From assembly GCF_027694345.1 (NCBI RefSeq), contig NZ_JAQEVU010000011.1, positions 1-32,659 on the forward strand: 32,659 nt of DNA. The letters run 5' to 3'. Positions 1 to 6,073 of the stretch are shown here, in pieces. The position numbers were made by a program, and so were the translations under genes. Every line of letters starts with the position of its first letter. Positions within the stretch are counted from its first letter, which is position 1. Below the pieces are notes generated by a model. That model did not search any database. It was not told the DNA's origin and saw only the letters and a program-made list of their open reading frames with translations. This DNA comes from Varibaculum timonense_A. GTDB taxonomy: Bacteria; Actinomycetota; Actinomycetes; Actinomycetales; Actinomycetaceae.

Positions 1-93
1 AGGTCAATCCGTGAAAATCCGCGATTCCGGACACACTTTTTGACCCTTAACCCGAAATGATCGGTGCTGGCTTTTAGATGTTGAGCTTTGCCG

Positions 94-1647
94 CTATTGC
101 TCTGGTGTGCTGGTTCCGTCTTTCCAGATCACGGTCGCTTTGCCACTTGGTGCTATCTCGATGCGTTGGCACAGAGCGTGGAAGGTAGCGGGGTTAAAGT
201 CGCCTACACTGTCTAGTGTGGTGAGGGTGCGCCGGTAGTGGTTGAGTGTGGCTTTGATGCCTGTGCGACGCTCAATCTCCGCCATGGTTGCTTCGTAGGC
301 GTCGATGGCTTCACGCTGGCGTTGTTCCAGTTTCTTGAAGCGTTGATGGTAGTCATCTTGGTTTTGGGATTTATGTGCATTCGCGTTGATAGCTTGCTCA
401 ATCAGTTTCGTGGCGATCTCGATTTCAGCAGCTTGCTCAGCAGCTTGGGTTTCTAGCTCGCTGGTGTCGGTGAGTACGGTTTGCAAGAGTTTCCAATCGA
501 TGAGGCCGCGTTGCTCGATGATCTGGGCGAGCGCGCTCTGGAACATGGCTTGGAGCTGTTCATCACGCAGGATCGGCATTTTACCTGGGTGAGGTGTAGA
601 GAATTTGTGGTTGCATTGCCAGATGACGGCGCGATACTTGCTAGTGGAGTGCCACGTTTTACTGCCATAGGCTGCGCCGCAGTGAGCACAGTAAACCTTG
701 CCTGTGAAGGCGCGTTCACGCCTGCCTGTGCCGCGAACAGCGAATTCCGCTTGGGTGAGTTCCCACGTTTCAGGGTCAATGATGGCTGGGTGAGATCCCG
801 TCACGTAATACTTGGGCACTTCGCCGTGATTGGGTTTGACCTCTTTGGTCAAGAAATCCACAGTAAAGGATTTTTGCAGCAGAGCATCACCTTTATATTT
901 CTCGTTGGTGAGAATGGACTGGATAGTGGTGTGGCTCCATTTGTGTTTACGCCGAGGAGTGAGAATCCCGTCTGCATCGAGGGAGGCTGCGATTTGGGGG
1001 ATGCTCATACCTTCGAGATAGTGGCGGTAGATCCGGCGCACGGTTTCGGCCTGTTCGGGGTTAATAACCGGGCTACCATCTGAGCCACGGTCGTAGCCGA
1101 GGAAGTTCTTGAATGGCATATTTACTTTCCCGTCGGCGAAGCGTTTGCGCTGACCCCAGGTGACGTTTTCGCTAATGGAGCGGGATTCTTCTTGGGCGAG
1201 GCTGGACATGATGGTGATGAGGAGTTCGCCTTTGGAATCGAGTGTCCAGATGTTTTCTTTCTCGAAAAACACCTCCACCCCTTTGTCTTTCAACTTCCGC
1301 ACCGTCGTCAATGAATCGACGGTGTTGCGAGCAAAGCGCGAGACGCTTTTTGTGACGATGAGGTCGATTTTTCCCGAGAGAGCATCAGTAATCATGCGGT
1401 TGAATCCGTCACGGTGCTTCGTGGAGGTGCCGGAGATTCCCTCGTCAGTGTAAATAGCAACGAACTGCCAGCCGTCGTGGTTGTTGATGTAGTGCTCGTA
1501 ATAATCCACTTGCGCCTCATAGGAGTTCGCCTGCTCAGCGTCATCGGTGGAGACGCGAGCATAGCCAGCAACCCTGCGAAGCGAGGGCAAAGCCGTGGGT
1601 GAGGTGTGTATCTTTTTCGTAGCCGGAATTGTAGTGACTTTCGGCAT
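94..1647 (-). CDS. Large serine recombinase (integrase type)
   Basis: A 517-residue site-specific DNA recombinase of the large serine family, expected to integrate or excise the element. The N-terminal catalytic domain carries the YARVS motif with the likely nucleophile at Ser33, followed by the resolvase-like segment containing SVSRFARN. A recombinase domain follows, then a zinc ribbon starting YCAHCG near residue 320. A long Glu/Gln/Ala-rich coiled coil lies at roughly residues 395-480, as in serine integrases that use it for directionality. It starts with ATG at 1647, sharing one base with the stop of the upstream recombinase (TGATG), so the two are probably translationally coupled. Only 93 bases of window lie downstream, without a clear terminator. 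The family call is secure; which of the two recombinases does integration is not. Confidence 0.93.
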   Translation of the reverse strand: MPKVTTIPATKKIHTSPTALPSLRRVAGYARVSTDDAEQANSYEAQVDYYEHYINNHDGWQFVAIYTDEGISGTSTKHRDGFNRMITDALSGKIDLIVTKSVSRFARNTVDSLTTVRKLKDKGVEVFFEKENIWTLDSKGELLITIMSSLAQEESRSISENVTWGQRKRFADGKVNMPFKNFLGYDRGSDGSPVINPEQAETVRRIYRHYLEGMSIPQIAASLDADGILTPRRKHKWSHTTIQSILTNEKYKGDALLQKSFTVDFLTKEVKPNHGEVPKYYVTGSHPAIIDPETWELTQAEFAVRGTGRRERAFTGKVYCAHCGAAYGSKTWHSTSKYRAVIWQCNHKFSTPHPGKMPILRDEQLQAMFQSALAQIIEQRGLIDWKLLQTVLTDTSELETQAAEQAAEIEIATKLIEQAINANAHKSQNQDDYHQRFKKLEQRQREAIDAYEATMAEIERRTGIKATLNHYRRTLTTLDSVGDFNPATFHALCQRIEIAPSGKATVIWKDGTSTPEQ

Positions 1648-2897
1648 CAGGCATTCACCTCTGTGCCTGTGCGGTAATCGACCGTGGTTGTGCGACCATC
1701 GGTGAACTGGATAGTGAGGAGCCAGTCCGGGTTGGCCTCAATCCGCTCGATCCGATCAACTACCTGCTGGTCGTCCCAACCATGAATCCCAAGCAAGCGC
1801 TTGATGATGGTGTGCAGGTTTTCTTCTCGTAGTTGATGAGCATGACAGGGGTTGCCCTTGCCTTTCGTGGCGGTTTCGCACCACCAATATTTATAAGTCG
1901 AGTGTGCCAAGCGGCGGGTACGCCGATGATAGTTCCTGCCACAGATAGTGCAGGTGATACGGTGCGTAAGAGCGCTACTGCCACCGGTTGGGGTCAAGCC
2001 GCGTCCGCCCGTGGCACGCCGCCTGGCTAGCTCTGCTTGAACAGCATCAAACACTTCTCGCGTGATGATGGCTGGGTGGGAGTCTTCCACAATATATTTC
2101 GTGAGCTCGCCACGATTCAGAGTCGGTGTGTTATCTCCGGCATGAGCACTGAAGTACTGTTGCAAGATTGCGATACCGATATAGGTGGGGTTCTCCAGCC
2201 AATCGCGGGTCACCGAGGCGCGAAACTTTCCGCCACCACGTGAACGCAAACCCTCTTGGTTCATTTGTTTGCAGGTTTTCTCCGGGCTGATCCCATCAAG
2301 AAACTCGCTGAACACACGCCGCACAATCACGGCTTCTTCTTCAACGATGTTGAGCTGGCCGTGGTGGTAGTGGTATCCGTAGGGTTGGCGCGAATGCAAC
2401 AGACCGTCCTTGTATTTTTTGCGGATGCCCCATTTCGCATTAGTCGAGATGGATTCGGATTCGGCTTGCGCGAACGAGGCTAGCAAAGTGAGGAGGACTT
2501 CGCCCTCAGCGTTGGCGGTGTCGATGTTTTCACGTTCAAAACGCACGCTCACCCCAGCGGCTTTCAGGGCTCGCACAGTGCTTAGTAGGTCGACGGTGTT
2601 GCGGGCAAACCTGCTAATCGATTTGGTGAGAATAATGTCGATGCTCCCTGCGAGTGCTTGCTCGATCATCTGGTTGAACTCGCCGCGCCCCGAGATAGAC
2701 GTACCTGTCGTTGCGTAGTCGCTGTAGACCCCGGCGTATTCCCAGCCTGGCGTTGAGCTGATCAGCTTGTTGTAGTAGGAGACCTGAGCAGAGAACGAGT
2801 GAGTGAGGCGCTCGGATTCGCGTGAGACCCGCACATACGCCGCCACCCGCCTGAGCTTCAACGCTGCTGGTTTGGGTGGTAGTTTGCGGATTTTCAT
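1647..2897 (-). CDS. Serine recombinase, shorter paralogue
   Basis: A 416-residue serine-family recombinase. The catalytic domain has the YVRVS motif (likely nucleophile Ser25) and the ITKSISRFARN-like segment used in DNA cleavage. A recombinase domain and a zinc ribbon (CTICG, then paired cysteines near residues 345-360) follow. Unlike its downstream neighbour it ends soon after the ribbon and lacks the long coiled coil, so the pair is asymmetric. It is the first recombinase in the operon and its stop overlaps the start of the second gene by one base. Tandem dissimilar serine recombinases are known from mobile elements such as SCCmec (ccrA/ccrB) and from clostridial elements. Whether both are needed here is inferred, not shown. 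Confidence 0.92.
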   Translation of the reverse strand: MKIRKLPPKPAALKLRRVAAYVRVSRESERLTHSFSAQVSYYNKLISSTPGWEYAGVYSDYATTGTSISGRGEFNQMIEQALAGSIDIILTKSISRFARNTVDLLSTVRALKAAGVSVRFERENIDTANAEGEVLLTLLASFAQAESESISTNAKWGIRKKYKDGLLHSRQPYGYHYHHGQLNIVEEEAVIVRRVFSEFLDGISPEKTCKQMNQEGLRSRGGGKFRASVTRDWLENPTYIGIAILQQYFSAHAGDNTPTLNRGELTKYIVEDSHPAIITREVFDAVQAELARRRATGGRGLTPTGGSSALTHRITCTICGRNYHRRTRRLAHSTYKYWWCETATKGKGNPCHAHQLREENLHTIIKRLLGIHGWDDQQVVDRIERIEANPDWLLTIQFTDGRTTTVDYRTGTEVNA

Positions 2898-2937
2898 GCG
2901 CGTCTCCTTGTATCACGTTCGGTGTGAACCTTTGCTT

Positions 2938-3138
2938 CTATACATCACTCTGAAGCCCAGATTTATCCAGTCGCTGCGGCAATAACAGCGCCATAATCGC
3001 AGGATGATACGAACCAATGAGAGTATCTCGTATCCGCTGATAATCACCCTGAGAGATGGCGCCAGCTACGCGGAGTTTTTCGGCAAGTGCGAGCGTGACC
3101 CTGCAGACTGCCTCATGTTTCATCTGAACCGCTTTCAT
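2938..3138 (-). CDS. Small SHOCT-like protein of the recombinase module
   Basis: A 66-residue protein with a helical core (ALAEKLRVAGAISQGDY) followed by a segment ending near SYHPAIMALL. This layout resembles the short SHOCT-like proteins often encoded beside serine recombinases in Firmicutes mobile elements. A longer frame is open upstream, but the ATG at 3138 is preferred because it overlaps the stop of the upstream zinc-ribbon gene as ATGA, a typical coupling arrangement. It lies 40 bases upstream of the first recombinase. Its molecular role is unknown; a small recombination accessory factor is a reasonable guess from context only. Confidence 0.6.
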   Translation of the reverse strand: MKAVQMKHEAVCRVTLALAEKLRVAGAISQGDYQRIRDTLIGSYHPAIMALLLPQRLDKSGLQSDV

Positions 3139-3533
3139 GCCGTGCCTCTGTGGGTCACGTAGCAGGCATGGGAGCAATACTTGCGTTTCTTGTTGCCGTA
3201 GGCAGTGAATGTGGTTGCGCAGCCAGCGCAGGTGAAAGTATAGATAGCAGTGCGCCTTTTCGCCTCAGGGTGTGCTTTCCACCAGGCACGCCGATGCTCC
3301 TCACTGCAAAAACGCTGCAGCTTACCGTCGGTACGTCGATATAGACGACTCCCACACCACGGGCACCAACCGAGCACATCATCAAGAACAGACCTGGTGC
3401 TTGCTGGCAGGGCATTAACAAAACGAAGAACCGATGTTGGTGGCAAACCCAGGATCTGGCTAATGCGCCGATATGGTACGTGGTCAGCGTGCACCTGCTG
3501 GATTGCGTGCTGTTCTCTGGTATCAAAACCCAT
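3135..3533 (-). CDS. HTH and double zinc-ribbon protein of the recombinase module
   Basis: A 132-residue protein. Residues about 18-45 (YRRISQILGLPPTSVLRFV) look like a sigma-70 region-4-like helix-turn-helix. Two cysteine clusters follow: CPWCG with FCSEEH (about 57-80), and CAGCA with YCSHAC (about 102-127), both consistent with zinc binding. Proteins of this design sit upstream of SHOCT-like genes and serine recombinases in many Gram-positive mobile elements and are often labelled sigma-70-like. The start is ATG 3533, preceded by AGGAG at good spacing. It heads the four-gene recombination operon and could regulate it or act as a recombination directionality or DNA-binding factor. That role is inference. 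Confidence 0.7.
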   Translation of the reverse strand: MGFDTREQHAIQQVHADHVPYRRISQILGLPPTSVLRFVNALPASTRSVLDDVLGWCPWCGSRLYRRTDGKLQRFCSEEHRRAWWKAHPEAKRRTAIYTFTCAGCATTFTAYGNKKRKYCSHACYVTHRGTA

Positions 3534-3660
3534 AGCGTGCTCCTAACTCGATTAACCTGCTGTCGCTTTAAGCCACCCCAGATGCCCAATCCGGACGGTC
3601 CATTTTTGTGATGGCGCCATACGCCCGTGAAGAAGGAGCGAACCGGACGGGTAGAAACGA
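3534..3660 (-). promoter_or_regulatory. Leader of the recombinase operon with repeated motif
   Basis: This gap between the lysis terminator and the recombinase operon must carry the operon's promoter. It holds two direct copies of CCGGACGG (3591-3598 and 3643-3650) and a perfect 10-base palindrome ATGGCGCCAT at 3611-3620. These are plausible operator or recombinase binding sites. No convincing -35/-10 pair was recognised. Confidence 0.3.
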
Positions 3661-3708
3661 AAAAGAGCCGCCCCAGCAAGACGGTGAAGTCTCGCCAGAG
3701 CGGCTCTT
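3661..3708 (-). terminator. Rho-independent terminator after the endolysin
   Basis: A 9-base stem (AAGAGCCGC at 3663-3671 with GCGGCTCTT at 3700-3708) encloses a second nested hairpin (GCAAGAC/GTCTCGC). On the minus strand the stem runs directly into TTTTT. It lies just past the amidase stop and ends the late operon before the recombinase module. Confidence 0.8.
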
Positions 3709-3744
3709 ATTCAGCGTGGTTATTCAGTTGTTGCCTTCGGCTGG

Positions 3745-4593
3745 TTAGCTGAGGATTTGGTTGACGCGGTTTTGTACCTGTTGGTAGTTGTAGCCAGCAT
3801 TGGTGAGGCGGTTGTAGCGTTCTTTCCCGTTACCCCAATCCCCACGAATCACCTCACGAGCGAGGGTCTCGATGGACTTGCCTGCGGGTTTGGATTTGAG
3901 CCCGAGGATTTCGTTGACGCGGGCTTGCACGGCGTCGTAGTTGAACCCGGCCGCGGTGAGCCGCTGGTAGCGCTCGTTGCCGTTACCCCACGAACCATTG
4001 ATGACTTCACGTGCGAGAGTGTCGATGCTCTTACAGCCAGTAGGCGCAGGCTTCGAGGCAGGTGCTGGCGTAGCTGACGCTTTGCCGGAGCTCATTTGGT
4101 CGTACCAGTAGCCGGCTCTGGCCATGTAGGTTGCGTGTTGGGATCCGGCTATGGAGGCAGGGCATTCGGTTGCGGAAAAGTCGCGGTGTCCGAATACGTT
4201 TTTACCCCAACAGGGTCGGCCGAGCTTGTAGTAGTGACACAGGGCGGCGACCAGGTGCGCCCCGTTTTCTAGGCAGGCATCGGAGATACGGTAGGGGTGG
4301 GTGGATGCGTCTGCGTGTTCGATTCCAATCGATGTGGTGTTGGCTACCCAATTTCCCGCGTGCCAGGCAGTGTCCCGATCCCAGACGAGTTGGCCGATGC
4401 GGCCACTGGTTTCTACTTGGTAGTGCGCGGAGGCGGGTCGGGTTTGCCATACGTTCCAGCATCCTTGTATGGAAAGGTTCCCATCGTTGTGGTGCAGGAT
4501 TATTTTGTTGATGGATCGGCCTTGTCTGCCTTTGGTGAAGTGTTTGTTCATCAAAAGGTTCAGGTCAGCTTCTAGAGTGTTCCAGTTCTTCAT
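3745..4593 (-). CDS. Endolysin: N-acetylmuramoyl-L-alanine amidase with two Cpl-7-like repeats
   Basis: A 282-residue endolysin that should cut the amide bond between N-acetylmuramic acid and L-alanine in host peptidoglycan at the end of infection. The N-terminal Amidase_2 domain (about 25-165) shows likely zinc ligands His34, His136 (in FGHRDFS) and Cys144 (in TECPA). After a short Ala/Pro linker come two near-identical 40-residue repeats beginning SIDTLAREVI and SIETLAREVI and containing GNGxERYxRL. These match the CW_7 (Cpl-7) cell-wall-binding type. The ATG start has GGAGA about 8 bases upstream. It follows the holin and a tiny membrane protein and precedes a strong terminator. There is no signal peptide, so release depends on the holin. 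Confidence 0.95.
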   Translation of the reverse strand: MKNWNTLEADLNLLMNKHFTKGRQGRSINKIILHHNDGNLSIQGCWNVWQTRPASAHYQVETSGRIGQLVWDRDTAWHAGNWVANTTSIGIEHADASTHPYRISDACLENGAHLVAALCHYYKLGRPCWGKNVFGHRDFSATECPASIAGSQHATYMARAGYWYDQMSSGKASATPAPASKPAPTGCKSIDTLAREVINGSWGNGNERYQRLTAAGFNYDAVQARVNEILGLKSKPAGKSIETLAREVIRGDWGNGKERYNRLTNAGYNYQQVQNRVNQILS

Positions 4594-4623
4594 TTTGGGT
4601 TCTCCGTTTCTTTGTTGGTTGGT

Positions 4624-4782
4624 TTAGCCGATGGCCAGGATAAAAAGTGCGATCAGGTAGATAATCGGGGTCAGTATCCATGAAAGGAATATGGCGAAAA
4701 CGAGCCAGATCCCGGCGGTAAGTAGCGTTAAGACTGCTAGGAGCGCCAAGAATTTAAGGAATGTTTTCATGCATGTTTTCAT
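4624..4782 (-). CDS. Tiny membrane protein of the lysis cassette
   Basis: A 52-residue protein read directly from the minus strand. After a short basic start (MKTCMKTF) it is almost entirely hydrophobic, with two possible membrane helices separated by a Trp/Pro turn (LSWILTPI). Its ATG at 4782 overlaps the TGA of the holin gene as ATGA, which supports both expression and this start; an internal ATG at 4770 is the alternative. Placed between holin and endolysin, it could be a second holin, an antiholin or a lysis accessory protein. No family was recognised. Its reality rests on the overlap, the membrane-protein composition and the otherwise unexplained gap. Confidence 0.6.
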   Translation of the reverse strand: MKTCMKTFLKFLALLAVLTLLTAGIWLVFAIFLSWILTPIIYLIALFILAIG

Positions 4783-5333
4783 GGTTTTTCTATTTCGTCG
4801 GGCCGGGCGTGTTGGGGCAGATATTTGCCCGGGCTGGTCTGGCCTGCCTGAGGGGTTGGCGGGGAGTATTTATCTGGACTGCTCGCCTTAGCAGGTGGTG
4901 CTGAACCGGTTTTTAAAGCGGGCTGGTTTTGACCGGTTTGCTTGATTGTGTCTAATGCTTGTTGTAGTCCGCCCGGGATCGGCAGGCCCAGTAGCCCTGC
5001 GTTTTCGAGGATGGAGATGCCCTCGTTGGATAGGTAGAAGAAGATGGTGGCGGTGCGTAGCACTCCGGGGGTGCCAAGAACATGCACGTCCAATAAGTGG
5101 GCTAGTCCGATGAGGGCGAAGATTAGGATTTTGCGGGCGATACCGCGAAACCCTACCGAGCTGGATAGTTTGTGGGCGTTGATTGCGGCTAGTATTCCGG
5201 TGGCGTAGTCGATGATGGTGAAGGCTACGATCGCGTAGAGCAGGGAATCGGCTCCACCGAGAAAGGCTCCTAGCCAAGCACCTATAGCGGTGATGGCGCC
5301 TTGGATACCAGTCCAGATAGCTTTGATATTCAT
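4779..5333 (-). CDS. Phage holin, phage_holin_4_1 (TcdE-like) family
   Basis: A 184-residue membrane protein. The frame is open further upstream, but ATG 5333 is chosen because AAAGGA lies about 9 bases before it and the family begins with MNIKAIW-like sequence. Several hydrophobic segments occur at about 10-30, 30-50, 65-85 and 90-110. They include the TIIDYATGILAA motif and a conserved region around FFYLSNEGISILENAGLLGLPIP, typical of the TcdE-like holin family. The Pro/Ser/Thr-rich C-terminal tail (about residues 130-184) is unusually long for a holin. It should form membrane lesions that release the amidase. A terminator lies upstream at 5399-5425, so the lysis genes may have their own promoter. 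Confidence 0.9.
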   Translation of the reverse strand: MNIKAIWTGIQGAITAIGAWLGAFLGGADSLLYAIVAFTIIDYATGILAAINAHKLSSSVGFRGIARKILIFALIGLAHLLDVHVLGTPGVLRTATIFFYLSNEGISILENAGLLGLPIPGGLQQALDTIKQTGQNQPALKTGSAPPAKASSPDKYSPPTPQAGQTSPGKYLPQHARPDEIEKP

Positions 5334-5398
5334 TGAATGGTTCCTTTCAAAGTAAGCGAAAGAATGCCGGACACGACTGCGTGTAGGGCATGAATATG

Positions 5399-5425
5399 AA
5401 AAACGCCCACCAAAACTGGCAGGCG
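5399..5425 (-). terminator. Rho-independent terminator between tail and lysis genes
   Basis: On the minus strand a 9-pair hairpin, CGCCTGCCA with TGGTGGGCG (two G-U pairs, 4-base loop), runs straight into TTTTT. It follows the small acidic gene ending at 5448 and separates the tail operon from the holin. The 66 bases between it and the holin start must then hold a lysis promoter or receive read-through. Confidence 0.75.
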
Positions 5426-5447
5426 TAAGTAAAAGATTGTGCAACCT

Positions 5448-5618
5448 TTAAGGTTTTAGATCTGGCAGGTTGGGGTTGGTGAGGACTTCCAGGATTGGTT
5501 CGCTCAAATCAAGGTGTGTTTCACGTGGCTGAACCATCACGCCTGTCTCGTCATCAGGTTGGGCAGGCGGGGTTGGTTTTGGGTCAGATGGAATTGGAAC
5601 TATAGGTTGTTCATCCAT
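5448..5618 (-). CDS. Small Pro-rich acidic phage protein
   Basis: A 56-residue protein read directly from the minus strand. It begins MDEQPIVPIPSDPKPTPPAQ and is rich in proline and acidic residues, with no membrane segment. Its ATG at 5618 shares bases with the TAA stop of the upstream gene (TAATG), indicating translational coupling, and a strong terminator follows directly. Short proteins of this kind commonly lie between the tail fibre and the holin in siphoviruses, in the position of XkdX-type proteins. It does not obviously match that family, so the function is unknown. Confidence 0.6.
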   Translation of the reverse strand: MDEQPIVPIPSDPKPTPPAQPDDETGVMVQPRETHLDLSEPILEVLTNPNLPDLKP

Positions 5619-6058
5619 TAGCTATCAGATACTTCCTTGGTGAGCGCCATGGTAGTAGCATCAACAAGCACATCGAATGCTTCTGCTGCAGCCCCAGATA
5701 ATTCATTGTCAAAATTATCTAGCAAGGTTTTCAGGTCAGTTAGATGACCTGTGTAGGTAGGTCCTGACACCTCGGCGACAGATTCGAAAAGCTCGCTTCT
5801 TGCCGTGAAGAATTCTTGTGCTTTTACCGGGTCAGCGAGGCTGAAAGTACCGCCTGGGTCAATGACGGGCTTACCTGCGCTATCGAGAAGAGCGTATTGG
5901 CATACCAGGTCGTACTCGTCGGCTGCGAAACGGATATTGGCTTCACGTACCAAATGAAGAAGTTTTGTCCGCGCCCTAGAGGCGGCAGGTTTCAAACTCA
6001 TTTCAGATAGTAGGTCTGCTATTGGGGCAAGTTGGTTATTAGGAAGAAGAATTCTCAT
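5618..6058 (-). CDS. Phage protein, possibly DUF1617-like
   Basis: A 146-residue soluble protein starting MRILLPNNQLAPIADLL, with mostly helical, acidic character and no membrane or signal sequence. Its length, its opening and its position between the tail-tip protein and the holin recall the DUF1617 family of phage proteins, but this is judged from memory and is weak. The start at ATG 6058 is supported by AAGGAGAG about 9 bases upstream. It may be a minor tail or baseplate accessory protein, or may help fibre assembly. It is coupled to the small Pro-rich gene downstream. Confidence 0.6.
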   Translation of the reverse strand: MRILLPNNQLAPIADLLSEMSLKPAASRARTKLLHLVREANIRFAADEYDLVCQYALLDSAGKPVIDPGGTFSLADPVKAQEFFTARSELFESVAEVSGPTYTGHLTDLKTLLDNFDNELSGAAAEAFDVLVDATTMALTKEVSDS

Positions 6059-6073
6059 ATTAGATGCTCTCCT

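Noticed and set aside
481..1083. A 200-codon plus-strand open frame inside the large recombinase gene.
   Set aside because: It lies entirely within a well-supported recombinase read on the other strand and shows no domain of its own.
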